A stretch of DNA of 34,959 nt. Source: a virus. The translations under genes were made by a program, and so were the position numbers. The notes under the pieces are model-generated. The model made no database searches. It saw only the letters and a program-made list of their open reading frames with translations, and was not told where the DNA came from. Below, one piece after another: positions 14,289 through 21,978 of this stretch (positions within the stretch are counted from its first letter, which is position 1; the number at the start of each line of letters is the position of its first letter). The DNA lies in the IMG/VR virus record IMGVR_UViG_3300031539_000153, positions 1 to 34,959 of that record. The stretch is one strand, 5' to 3'.

Positions 14289-14495
14289 ATGGAAAAAAAC
14301 ACCAAAGCACTTAACGCCTATATAGAGATTCAGGAAAAAGCAAAAAGGCGAATCAAAATGTTTGAGACGTATCTTGAAAACCACCAAAATGCATTTGCAC
14401 CCGAAGAAATAAACTGGGGGCATGTTGGCAACATCGCCAGGGCGATTGTTGGCTTGAATGACATTCTTGGAATCGAAGAGGAAGAAGGCTGGTAG
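14289..14495 (+). CDS. small hypothetical protein, first gene of sigma-54 island
   Basis: This gene encodes 68 aa from ATG 14289, chosen because AGGAG lies 9 nt upstream; the frame also opens at 14256. The N-terminal half is a basic helix (ALNAYIEIQEKAKRRIKMFETYLENH) and the C-terminal half has HVGNIARAIVGLNDILGIEEEEGW. It could form a helical hairpin. No family is recognised. It is the first gene after the sigma-54-like promoter and is followed by a strong GC hairpin. Confidence 0.55.
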   Translation: MEKNTKALNAYIEIQEKAKRRIKMFETYLENHQNAFAPEEINWGHVGNIARAIVGLNDILGIEEEEGW

Positions 14496-14510
14496 CAAAA
14501 ACAATCAACT

Positions 14511-14528
14511 GCCCCTCTTCGGAGGGGC
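14511..14528 (+). terminator. perfect 7-bp hairpin with TTCG loop, no U run
   Basis: GCCCCTC-TTCG-GAGGGGC (14511-14528) is a very stable stem with a UUCG tetraloop. It is followed by AAGGGG, not T residues, so on the + strand it more likely slows or processes transcript than terminates it. It lies between two small genes, 24 nt before the next ATG. Confidence 0.5.
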
Positions 14529-14552
14529 AAGGGGAAAAAGGGAGGTCTAACC

Positions 14553-14750
14553 ATGATAGACTACAACGACACATCAGCGGTAAAAAGATTAGTCCTACAC
14601 ACAAAGGCAAAGCACATCACGCAAAGAATTTTGACGGTGCTTGATGATTATTATCGGGATTCAGCGGTTGAAATCCTTGACGAAATCGATCTGCCGGAAA
14701 TGATAACCGCGGAGATCCAAACGTGTTTAAATGATTTAAGGGAGATCTAA
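14553..14750 (+). CDS. small hypothetical protein
   Basis: This gene encodes 65 aa of mostly helical, acidic sequence (MIDYNDTSAVKRLV, QRILTVLDDYYRDSAVEIL, EIQTCLNDL). GGGAGG sits 8 nt before the ATG. No family is recognised. It lies between the first island gene and the excisionase-like HTH gene, with only a few bases to the next ATG, so it is very likely co-transcribed with them. Confidence 0.5.
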   Translation: MIDYNDTSAVKRLVLHTKAKHITQRILTVLDDYYRDSAVEILDEIDLPEMITAEIQTCLNDLREI

Positions 14751-14755
14751 TTGGC

Positions 14756-14944
14756 ATGAAACAATACACAACAAAAGAATGTGCCGAACTCCTGGGGGTC
14801 ACAACTTCATGGGTTCGGTATCTCATAATCGGGAAAAAACTACCGGCAACCAAAATGGGTCGGGATTGGTGGGTTAAAAAAGAGGATGTTGAAAAATTCA
14901 ACTCTATCCCACGCCGAAAACCCGGAAGACCCAAAAAGGATTAA
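14756..14944 (+). CDS. excisionase-like HTH protein with AT-hook-type tail
   Basis: This gene encodes 62 aa. TTKECAELLGVTTSWVRYLIIGKKLPATKMGRDWWVKKEDVEKF (about 5-48) is a complete MerR/excisionase-type winged HTH. The C-terminus RRKPGRPKKD carries a GRP core as in AT-hooks, which bind the minor groove of AT-rich DNA. Such proteins act as recombination directionality factors or small regulators. No integrase is in the window, so regulation of the island or of the AT-rich gap upstream is as likely as excision. Confidence 0.75.
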   Translation: MKQYTTKECAELLGVTTSWVRYLIIGKKLPATKMGRDWWVKKEDVEKFNSIPRRKPGRPKKD

Positions 14945-14980
14945 AATGAAAAACATCGAACAGCAGCAGAGGATAAAACC

Positions 14981-16690
14981 ATGCAAGAAGAAACCTATCA
15001 ATTAATATCGCTGGACCGAATTCAGCCGAATCCCATGAACTCCAGGACCAATTTTAGCGGCATAAAATTTGAAGGGCTCAAGAAATCCATCGATGCCCAC
15101 GGGGTCCTGCAACCCATCCGGGTCCGGCCGATCCCGCCCGAAGGCATGCACGAAATCATTTTCGGCGAGCGCCGGTTCCGGGCCCTCAAGGCCGTGGCGG
15201 AAAACAGCGACTGCCGGATCCCGGCCATTGTCCAGGAAATGGACGATGACACCGCCTTTGACCTCATGACCATCGAAAACCTCCAGCGCGAGGACCTCAC
15301 CGAACTGGAAGAGGCCCGGGGCTTTAAAATTTACCTGGACAAAAAAGGCGCCGGGTCCCTCCAGGATCTGGCCGACCGCACCGGCATCGATGCCCGGTAC
15401 ATCCGCCGGCGGGTGGCGGTCCTGGACCTGGCTCCAAAAATCCTGAAAGCCTGGGATAAGGACGATCTGAAATACGGCCACCTGGAGCAGCTCATGCGCC
15501 TGAAAGACAAAAAAACGAGAAACGAGTTTTTCAAATGGGTCCTGGAAGAGGTGTCCTGGCGGGAGGATGGCATCGCGTCGGTCAAAGACCTTAAAAGGAA
15601 AATCGACAACCTGTCCCCGCAGTTGGCCGGCGCCCGGTTCGACCGGAAAAAATGCGAGACGTGCAGTCAAAATTCCGAGGTCCAGAAAACCCTCTGGGGC
15701 ATGGACACGGAAAAACACCGGTGCCTCAACCGGATCTGTTACAAGCGAAAGCAATATGACCACCTGGTGAAACATTGGAAAAAGAGCACCTATTATAAAA
15801 AGTTCAAAACCACCGGGTTCCGGTTCCAGGGCGATGTCCACAATCAAGATTACAATTCCTTTAACACCTGGTCATACGACCCGATCAAGCCCACGGACAA
15901 ATGCAAAAAAGGGGAAAACGGCGGGTGCGCCCACTACCTCACCATCCTCGAACTGGACGGAACGGTTTACAAGGAGCGGGCCTGTTTCGGCCAGGATGCG
16001 TGTTACCGGTCCAGCAGGGTCCAAGAGAAAGCCGAAAAGAACGACAAAAAAATGCCCGGCGACGGCCCCCGGGTGCCCTGGCACGGGACCCATTTCCGGG
16101 AAAAATTTTATGAAACCGAGATCCCGGTCCGGATCCAGGCCTCGAATGACGAGTTGAAACTGGCCCAGGTGGCCCTTTTTTCCCTGCTCAAATCCAACGA
16201 CGACCTGGACCTATGGTTTGCCGTTTATAGCGGGTACAGGAAAAAGAGCGTGGTGCAGGACGATAACAACTCTTATTGTTTCTCCATTAAAAATCATGTC
16301 CTGTTCGACCTGATTACCAAGATGGATATGGTCCAGATCAACGACGCATTCCGGGAGGCCGCCATCCAGGTGGTTCTCCAGGACCGGTACGATGTCAAAT
16401 CCCGGTTAAAGATCGCGGCTCACTTCGGCATCGAGCTGGAAAAGGAATGGCGGATCACCGAGGAATACCTCCAAAAGAAAACCATCGGCGAAATGCTCGG
16501 CCTGGGGGAAAAGCTGGAAATTTTCGCGGATCCCAAGGCCCAGACCTTTCTGTTCGAAAAACTGCTCAAAAAGCGGGGTGCGTTCAAATCCTGCAAAAAA
16601 GCCGAACTGATCCGGGTGTTCATCGAATCCGGCGCGGACTTGGCCGGCAAGGTTCCTGATGAGATCCTGACCTCCGAAACAGTGAATTGA
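14981..16690 (+). CDS. long ParB/RepB/Spo0J-like protein with Cys-rich C-terminus
   Basis: This gene encodes 569 aa. The first 200 residues form a ParB core: LDRIQPNPMNSR (11-22), the CTP-binding GERRFRA (62-68), ENLQREDL (99-106), an HTH around LADRTGIDARYIRRRVAVL, and LEQLMRL. The next 200 residues have many Cys (CETC, CLNRICYKRK, DKCKKGENGGC, ACFGQDACY), probably zinc-binding, and the C-terminal part is helical with no clear family. ParB proteins bind centromere-like sites and slide on DNA as CTP clamps; a phage copy can serve plasmid-like prophage partition or act as a regulator. No ParA is visible here. A GAGG site precedes the ATG. Confidence 0.8.
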   Translation: MQEETYQLISLDRIQPNPMNSRTNFSGIKFEGLKKSIDAHGVLQPIRVRPIPPEGMHEIIFGERRFRALKAVAENSDCRIPAIVQEMDDDTAFDLMTIENLQREDLTELEEARGFKIYLDKKGAGSLQDLADRTGIDARYIRRRVAVLDLAPKILKAWDKDDLKYGHLEQLMRLKDKKTRNEFFKWVLEEVSWREDGIASVKDLKRKIDNLSPQLAGARFDRKKCETCSQNSEVQKTLWGMDTEKHRCLNRICYKRKQYDHLVKHWKKSTYYKKFKTTGFRFQGDVHNQDYNSFNTWSYDPIKPTDKCKKGENGGCAHYLTILELDGTVYKERACFGQDACYRSSRVQEKAEKNDKKMPGDGPRVPWHGTHFREKFYETEIPVRIQASNDELKLAQVALFSLLKSNDDLDLWFAVYSGYRKKSVVQDDNNSYCFSIKNHVLFDLITKMDMVQINDAFREAAIQVVLQDRYDVKSRLKIAAHFGIELEKEWRITEEYLQKKTIGEMLGLGEKLEIFADPKAQTFLFEKLLKKRGAFKSCKKAELIRVFIESGADLAGKVPDEILTSETVN

Positions 16691-16730
16691 AAATTAAATT
16701 AACCTTAAAAGGATCTTTTAAAAAAAAGTC

Positions 16731-16760
16731 TTGAAAACTTTAAAACAATTATTACATTAT
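16731..16760 (+). promoter_or_regulatory. sigma-70-like promoter for the moron gene
   Basis: TTGAAA (16731-16736), 18 bases, CATTAT (16755-16760) is a fair match to -35/-10 elements, in an AT-rich gap that begins after the ParB-like gene's stop. It lies 24 nt before the ATG at 16784, with AGGAGG between. Confidence 0.4.
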
Positions 16761-16783
16761 AGGCAAACATAGGAGGATGCAAC

Positions 16784-17269
16784 ATGAAAAAATTTCTTGA
16801 AAAAGCGGCTGAAATAACCGCCAAGATTAATGTGCGGCGAAACACAGACTACACACGAAGCGAAATCTATAAGACTGGTTATGTTGCCAAAATGGTCAAC
16901 TCGAGCAACGAAAACGAGCGATATGAATGTGAATTTGTATCCATAGATGAATTTATAGCCAGCTTGGTTCCGAATGTTGAGGATGAACACGGAAATGGCT
17001 TTGCTCAATACGAGATAGTAATTTCTATAATTGGCCAACCGCCCATAATGGGCAAAGGGGGAAACAACATGGAAAACATCGTAAGGAACATTAAAGACGG
17101 AGTAAGTGACGGGAAAAGATCCGGGGTTGAACTTGCTCGACACATTGCAGATGAGCATGAGAAGTCTACGGGAAATCGTTGTCTTGTTCGCCGGATCGTA
17201 GACTATGTTGACCAATTTGACGGTAGAGATCGGGAGCATTTTTCTTTTGATATTGTCGAGATTATCTAA
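16784..17269 (+). CDS. moron protein of unknown function
   Basis: This gene encodes 161 aa with a perfect AGGAGG ribosome site. The N-terminal half has KKFLEKAAEITAKINVRRNT and IDEFIASLVPNVEDEHGN; the C-terminal half (from residue 96, MENIVRNIKDGVSDG) has HIADEHEKSTGNRCLVRRIVDYV. The ATG at 17069 for that half is preceded by GGGGG, so a second 66-aa product is possible, or the gene arose by joining two small genes. No family is recognised. It has its own promoter and intrinsic terminator, the layout of a phage moron, which often encodes a host-directed function. Confidence 0.6.
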   Translation: MKKFLEKAAEITAKINVRRNTDYTRSEIYKTGYVAKMVNSSNENERYECEFVSIDEFIASLVPNVEDEHGNGFAQYEIVISIIGQPPIMGKGGNNMENIVRNIKDGVSDGKRSGVELARHIADEHEKSTGNRCLVRRIVDYVDQFDGRDREHFSFDIVEII

Positions 17270-17297
17270 CCCCCTCAAGACCTGGGCAAGTCCTTAA

Positions 17298-17327
17298 GAG
17301 TCGCTCTCCGGAGCGGCTCTTTTTTTT
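17298..17327 (+). terminator. intrinsic terminator closing the accessory island
   Basis: GAGTCGCTC (17298-17306), TCCG loop, GAGCGGCTC (17311-17319), then eight T residues (17320-17327). One stem position is a G-U pair. It lies 29 nt after the moron stop and separates the accessory island from the head genes. Confidence 0.88.
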
Positions 17328-17488
17328 GCCTAAAAATCCCCTGTCAAGCGTAAAATTGCGCAGATTTGCGCATCCTTGCCTAAAACTTCCGTAAAGTTCC
17401 GCAGAATCCGGCAGTTTAAAAAAAAACAAAAAATCCCATGATATGGTTGTTGCACAACTTGCAACCACTATGCATAGGGGTTTTTTTT
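17328..17488 (+). promoter_or_regulatory. leader of the head operon: repeats, dyad and T8 tract
   Basis: This 160-bp gap holds a repeated TTGCCTAAAA (17325 and 17376), a TTGCGCA/TTTGCGCA pair, and a dyad GTTGCA-caact-TGCAAC (17449-17465) inside a longer stem (TGGTTG 17444-17449 with CAACCA 17462-17467). A run of eight T (17481-17488) lies between GGGG and the ATG of gpW. The dyad could be an operator or an RNA hairpin near the ribosome site. No clear promoter is seen, though transcription after the terminator needs one. Confidence 0.4.
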
Positions 17489-17716
17489 ATGGCATTCACT
17501 CAAGCTGAAATCGATTCCCTCAAAGCCGCTTATCTCAAACTGGCCGCCGGGTCCCGGGTGGCCTCCGCCACCGTTGCCGGCAAAACCATCCAGTACCATC
17601 CCGTGGACATGAAGAGCCTCAAGGATCTGATCGACGACATGCAGACCCAGACCGACGCGGTCGCCGGCACGGTGCCGCTGAGAACCTACGCCAAACAGGG
17701 CGGGCGGACATCATGA
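17489..17716 (+). CDS. gpW-family head-tail joining protein
   Basis: This gene encodes 75 aa from ATG 17489. MAFTQAEIDSLKAAYLKLA, SRVASATVAGKTIQYHPVDMKSLKDLIDDM is the standard gpW pattern (helix, short beta-hairpin, helix; lambda W is 68 aa). It plugs the portal vertex and prepares the head for tail attachment. The open frame extends to 17438 but that extension has no family similarity and covers the leader dyad. The ribosome site is AGGGG, eight T away. The stop overlaps the portal start as ATGA. Confidence 0.88.
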   Translation: MAFTQAEIDSLKAAYLKLAAGSRVASATVAGKTIQYHPVDMKSLKDLIDDMQTQTDAVAGTVPLRTYAKQGGRTS

Positions 17717-19281
17717 GCCGATTCGACGGAATAGAATCTTTTCTGGACCGGCTGATCGGCGTTTTTTCTCCGGGCCGCGAAATCCGGCGCCGGTTTTTTC
17801 GGAAAAAACTGGAAACCGTCCGCAGCGCCCAATATGCCGCCGCCAAAACCACACGCCTCACCGGCCCCTGGGCGCCGGTGGATTCCAATGTCAACGACAT
17901 TATTGGAGCTTCATCAGGCGCCATCCGGGCCCGGGTCCGGCAATTGGTTCGCGATTTTCCCTATTTTGCCCGGGCGGTCAATATTCTGGCCGACTATACG
18001 GTGGGGGCCGGGATCATTTTCCAGAGCCGGATCCGCGGAGCGGACGACCAGCTGGACAAAAAGCGGATCCAACAGACCGAGGACGCATTCAATTTCTGGG
18101 CCGATGAGGCCGACATTGCCGGCAAGCTCCATTATTATGAAATGATGCACCTGGGCAAGCGCCAGGATGCGGAGACCGGCGAATTTCTCATTGTAAAAAC
18201 CCTTTCCAAAGACCGGAGCCGATACCTGCCCTTTGCCCTCCAGATGTACGAGGCCGACTGGCTCGCCGGTTCCGCCAGTCAGAAAATGAGCCCGGGCAAC
18301 GAATTTTCCCAGGGTATTGAATATCAGAAGGCCACCGGCCAGGTGGCGGCGCTTCATCTTATCGACCCGGATTCCTGGGGAAAGTCCGTCCGGATTCCGG
18401 TAGACCGGGTGATCCACGGATTTCAAACATTACGGCCGGGCCAGCTCCGGGGGATATCCCCGTTCACGCCGGCCATATTGGTGGCCAAGGATCTGTCCGA
18501 ATATATGGACGCCGAAATCGACGCCGCGAAGATGGCCGCCAAATACCTGTCATTTGTGAAGACCCCGGATCCGTTCAGCCGCCAGTTGGGGACTATGACT
18601 ACCGATCCCGATACCGGCCAGAAAATCGAAGAGATGCAGAACGCCATTATCGAGTATCTCCGGCCCGGCGAAGATGTCACCATCGCCAGCAACCCGCGCC
18701 CCGGCACCAACTTTCCGCCGTTCATCAAATTAATCCTGCGCATGGTGGCAATCACCGCCGGCGCCCCCTATGAACTGCTGTCCGGCGATTACGAGGGGTT
18801 TAACTATTCCACGGGCCGCACGTCCCGCAATGATTTTGCCCATCAGCTCCGACCCATCGCCGTCCGGCACATCCGGCATTTTGCCCAGAAAACCTTTATT
18901 CCGTTTATGGACAGCGCGGTCCTGGCAGGCCGGCTCCAATTCCCGGGCTATTTTACCAATCCGATCCCCTACCTCCGGTGCGAGTGGCAGCCGCCGGGAA
19001 TGGAGAGCATCGATCCGTTGCGGGAGACCAAGGCCCGGATCGACGAGGTCAACGCCCTGTTGAGATCTCCATATGAGATCGCCAAAAGCCGGGGCCGGGA
19101 TCTGGAGGATATTTACAAGGAAATCAAAATGGCCAAAGAGCTGGCCGAGGAATACGATCTCACCGGTCAGGAAGTATCCACCGCCCTGGCCAACAATCCG
19201 GCCGCCCTGAACGGCAACGACGACGACACCAAGGCCATGATTATCGATCTGATCGATAAATTGGATGAGGTCGTGGTTTGA
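17713..19281 (+). CDS. portal protein, lambda gpB family
   Basis: This gene encodes 522 aa. VNDIIGASSGAIRARVRQLVRDFPYFARAVNILADYTVGAGI, then QDAETGEFL, EADWL, VIHGFQTLRPGQLRGISPFTPAI, and GAPYELLSGDYEGFNYSTGRTSR are the diagnostic blocks of lambda-type portals, and the length matches (lambda B 533 aa). It forms the dodecameric channel through which the terminase pumps DNA. It overlaps gpW by 4 nt. The C-terminal tail is acidic (NGNDDDTK...DEVVV). Confidence 0.95.
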   Translation: MSRFDGIESFLDRLIGVFSPGREIRRRFFRKKLETVRSAQYAAAKTTRLTGPWAPVDSNVNDIIGASSGAIRARVRQLVRDFPYFARAVNILADYTVGAGIIFQSRIRGADDQLDKKRIQQTEDAFNFWADEADIAGKLHYYEMMHLGKRQDAETGEFLIVKTLSKDRSRYLPFALQMYEADWLAGSASQKMSPGNEFSQGIEYQKATGQVAALHLIDPDSWGKSVRIPVDRVIHGFQTLRPGQLRGISPFTPAILVAKDLSEYMDAEIDAAKMAAKYLSFVKTPDPFSRQLGTMTTDPDTGQKIEEMQNAIIEYLRPGEDVTIASNPRPGTNFPPFIKLILRMVAITAGAPYELLSGDYEGFNYSTGRTSRNDFAHQLRPIAVRHIRHFAQKTFIPFMDSAVLAGRLQFPGYFTNPIPYLRCEWQPPGMESIDPLRETKARIDEVNALLRSPYEIAKSRGRDLEDIYKEIKMAKELAEEYDLTGQEVSTALANNPAALNGNDDDTKAMIIDLIDKLDEVVV

Positions 19282-19295
19282 AACAGTGAAAGATT

Positions 19296-19380
19296 GAAGA
19301 CTGAAGGTAGAAGGCTGAAGGCTGAAGGTTAAAACCTTTCACCTTTTACCTTCAGCCTTCTACCTTTTACCTTTAACCTG
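19296..19380 (+). repeat. heptad repeats forming an 18-bp perfect inverted repeat
   Basis: Between portal and capsid genes, a purine-rich run of GGYTGAA-type heptads is followed by a pyrimidine-rich run of TTYTACC-type heptads. AAGGTAGAAGGCTGAAGG (19304-19321) is the exact complement of 19349-19366 with 27 nt between. The transcript could form a long hairpin, but there is no following T tract. It resembles short tandemly repeated repetitive sequences with period 7. Confidence 0.85.
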
Positions 19381-19399
19381 AAAATCGGAGATTTTTACC

Positions 19400-21475
19400 A
19401 TGAAAAAAAAGAAAATCATCCATCGCAACCAGGCGAACACCGGCGATTTGAGCTACCGCACCATAAGCCTGCGGATGCAGGACGGCGCACCGGCCACCCT
19501 AAATATAGAGGACCGCAGCGTCGAAGTCGTGGGCGCCACCGAGGACCCGATTGAAATATTTGACTGGGAGCGGGGCATTATCAGTGAAATTTTAATGATG
19601 GATGGATTGGAGACACCGAAATCGAGACAGGTGCCGCTGTTGGACTCACACCAACGATGGGCCGGAACATCCAGCGTATTGGGATCCTATCGGGACATGA
19701 AAACCGAAAAAGACCAGCTTACGGGACGGGTCCATTTTTCCAGTGTGTCCGGGGCGGAAGAGCCTTTCACCAAGCTCAGGGAGGGCCACCTCACCGATTT
19801 CTCCGTGGGATATCGTCAGATCAGCTCTGAATGGGTGCCCAAAGATGAACGCAGAACCATCAAGGGGCGCAGCTTTGAGGGGCCGATCCTGGTGACCACC
19901 CGGTGGCGGGTCAAGGAGCTTTCGATCGTTCCCATCGGAGCGGACGAACAGGCCAAGGCCAGAACCGAAACCAAAAAAAAGAAACGATCAACTTCAACAG
20001 AGGAGAAGAATACCATGAATGAAAAAACGAGAAAATTCCTGGAGGCAAGGGGGCTTTCCAAGGAGGCCACGGAGGACGAAGCCTGGGCGTTCCTGGAGAG
20101 GCTGGATTTGCCGAAGGAGGAGCAAAAAAGAATTGAAAAAGAGCCCGAAGTCGATATCGACAAAATCCGGAAAGAGGCCACCGGCGAAGAGCGCGAACGG
20201 ATCCGGGGCATCGACGCCATGTGCACGAAATTTGATTACCCCCCTGAAAAAACCAATGATCTGGTTCGTGAAGGGACGCCCCTGGATGAGGCTCGTGAAA
20301 AGGTAATGACATGGCTGATCAAAAAGCAGGATGAAAACACCACCCAGTACCGGACGCCCATTGAAACCATCGCGGACGAGCGGGACAAATTCCGTGCGGC
20401 CGCCGTCGATGCGCTGCTGATCCGGTCGGGCCCGGAATTCAAGCCGGAAAAACCGGCCCTGGGCGCCCAAGATCTCACCGGGTATTCTTTAAGAGAACTG
20501 GCCCGCCACGCATTGTACCTGGCCGGAAAATCACAGGATGGGGATCCCAGAAAGATGGTGGGGCGTGCGCTTCAAACCACCGACCTGCCTTATATCCTGG
20601 GAAACGTGGCCAACAAGGCCCTGTTTGTCGGCTTTGAGACCAGCGAGGAAACCTGGAAGGATTGGTGCGCCACCGGGTCCGTGTCGGATTTCAAAATACA
20701 CTCTTCACCGAGAATATCGGAAAGCGACGACCTGGAGGAAATTCCGGAGCATGGCGAATACCAGTATGGGTCCAGGTCCGAGGAACAGGAGCAGTATTCC
20801 ATCGTCACCTATGGAAAGATTTTTGCCATCACCCGCCAGGCCATCATCAATGATGACCTGGGGGCATTGACTCGAATCCCCATGAGCCACGGGGAAGCTG
20901 CGAACCGGAAAATCGGGGACGTGGTCTACGCGGTGCTGTCCGCCAACGCAGCCATGGGCGACGGGCTGGCATTGTTTGTCGCCGGCCACGGCAATCTTGT
21001 GGGTTCCGGTTCCGGCGCTGCGCCGGGAGTTGACACCATCGGCGCCGGCGTGCTGGCCATGGGAACCCAGAAGGATATCAAGGGGCTCCGCCGGCTCAAT
21101 ATCCGTCCGGAATTCTTTATCGCGCCGAAAGCCCTGGAAGGTGCTTCCGAGGTGTTTTTCCAGACCCTGCAATACGCGGACACCAACACCATTGCAACGG
21201 ACAGTTCTTTGGCGGCCACCCGGAAAAATATCTATAGCGGGACCTATTTCACCCGGGTCTATGAACCCAGGATCGATGACGACGTGGCCACGAAGTGGTA
21301 TCTGGCCGCCCGTAAAGGGAAAACCATAATCATTTTTTTCTTAAACGGTCAAGAAGCGCCGTACATGGAGACCAAAGAAGGCTGGACCGTGGACGGTGTG
21401 GAATACAAAGTCAGAATCGATGCCGGCGCAAAAGCCATGGAATGGCGCGGCCTTTATCAGAATTATGGTGCATAA
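19400..21475 (+). CDS. prohead protease / major capsid protein fusion, internal capsid start
   Basis: This gene encodes 691 aa. Residues about 50-195 are a prohead protease domain (VPLLDSHQRWAGTSSVLG, TGRVHFSS, LREGHLTDFSVGYR, VKELSIVPIGADEQAKA), where H55 of LLDSH and the S134 region are in the catalytic positions. Residues 230-320 are helical and charged, as in a scaffold or delta domain. Residues about 340-691 are a capsid protein (NKALFVGFETSEETW, YGKIFAITRQAIINDDLGALTRIP, FFIAPKALE, AARKGKTIIIFFLNGQEAPYMETKEGWTVDG). ATG 20015 (residue 206) has a perfect AGAGGAG in front, so a separate 486-aa scaffold-capsid product is likely made. The protease matures the head by cleaving scaffold. Confidence 0.9.
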   Translation: MKKKKIIHRNQANTGDLSYRTISLRMQDGAPATLNIEDRSVEVVGATEDPIEIFDWERGIISEILMMDGLETPKSRQVPLLDSHQRWAGTSSVLGSYRDMKTEKDQLTGRVHFSSVSGAEEPFTKLREGHLTDFSVGYRQISSEWVPKDERRTIKGRSFEGPILVTTRWRVKELSIVPIGADEQAKARTETKKKKRSTSTEEKNTMNEKTRKFLEARGLSKEATEDEAWAFLERLDLPKEEQKRIEKEPEVDIDKIRKEATGEERERIRGIDAMCTKFDYPPEKTNDLVREGTPLDEAREKVMTWLIKKQDENTTQYRTPIETIADERDKFRAAAVDALLIRSGPEFKPEKPALGAQDLTGYSLRELARHALYLAGKSQDGDPRKMVGRALQTTDLPYILGNVANKALFVGFETSEETWKDWCATGSVSDFKIHSSPRISESDDLEEIPEHGEYQYGSRSEEQEQYSIVTYGKIFAITRQAIINDDLGALTRIPMSHGEAANRKIGDVVYAVLSANAAMGDGLALFVAGHGNLVGSGSGAAPGVDTIGAGVLAMGTQKDIKGLRRLNIRPEFFIAPKALEGASEVFFQTLQYADTNTIATDSSLAATRKNIYSGTYFTRVYEPRIDDDVATKWYLAARKGKTIIIFFLNGQEAPYMETKEGWTVDGVEYKVRIDAGAKAMEWRGLYQNYGA

Positions 21476-21564
21476 AAAAAAAGAAGGAAAGAGGATAGAG
21501 AAAAGAGGAAAGAGAAAAACTATTTCCTAATTCCTATTTCCTAATTCCTATTAGGCGTTTTTTT
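21476..21564 (+). repeat. purine/pyrimidine heptad tract before decoration gene
   Basis: A purine run (GAAGGAAAGAGGATAGAG) is followed by TTTCCTA/ATTCCTA repeated twice (21523-21550, period 7) and ends in TAGGCG plus seven T. AGGAAA and TTTCCT can pair, so it may act as a weak terminator or attenuator that sets the ratio of capsid to downstream genes. Confidence 0.6.
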
Positions 21565-21583
21565 AAAAAAGGAGAACATTATC

Positions 21584-21976
21584 ATGCAGACATCAGGACT
21601 TGAAAAAGCAAAAGTCAACCTGGCCTCGTTTGAATACGACTTTGCGGTTCACGGCGGGGACATCGGGGACATCACCCTGGACAACGACGTGCTGCCCGAT
21701 GACGCAATCGTCATGGACGGTATTATCGAGGTAAAGACCGCATTGGTCGGAGCCACGGCCACTGTTGCGCTCAAGGTGCTGGGTACGGACGACATCCTGG
21801 CGGCCACGGCCATCACGTCGTTTACCCTGGCGGCGGTTTTGGACGTGGTGCCGGTCGGCACTGCGGCCACCATGATCAAAATGACGGCCAAAGGGAACAT
21901 GACCATGTCCGTGGCTGTGGCGGCATTGACGGCGGGCCGGTTCGTGGTTCACCTGAAATATGTGCTCGGAGTTTAA
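21584..21976 (+). CDS. probable capsid decoration or structural protein
   Basis: This gene encodes 130 aa, mostly beta strand and small residues (VHGGDIGDITLDNDVLPDDAIV, then Ala/Val/Thr-rich strands to YVLGV), with no Cys. It lies directly after the capsid gene, where lambda has gpD-like decoration proteins, and its repetitive strands suggest a virion surface or stabilising role. I recognise the style but not a named family. A strong GGAG site lies 10 nt before ATG. Confidence 0.5.
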   Translation: MQTSGLEKAKVNLASFEYDFAVHGGDIGDITLDNDVLPDDAIVMDGIIEVKTALVGATATVALKVLGTDDILAATAITSFTLAAVLDVVPVGTAATMIKMTAKGNMTMSVAVAALTAGRFVVHLKYVLGV

Positions 21977-21978
21977 TC

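Noticed and set aside
15002-15847. 281-codon minus-strand ORF
   Set aside because: Opposite the ParB core with conserved motifs on the + strand; no ribosome site.
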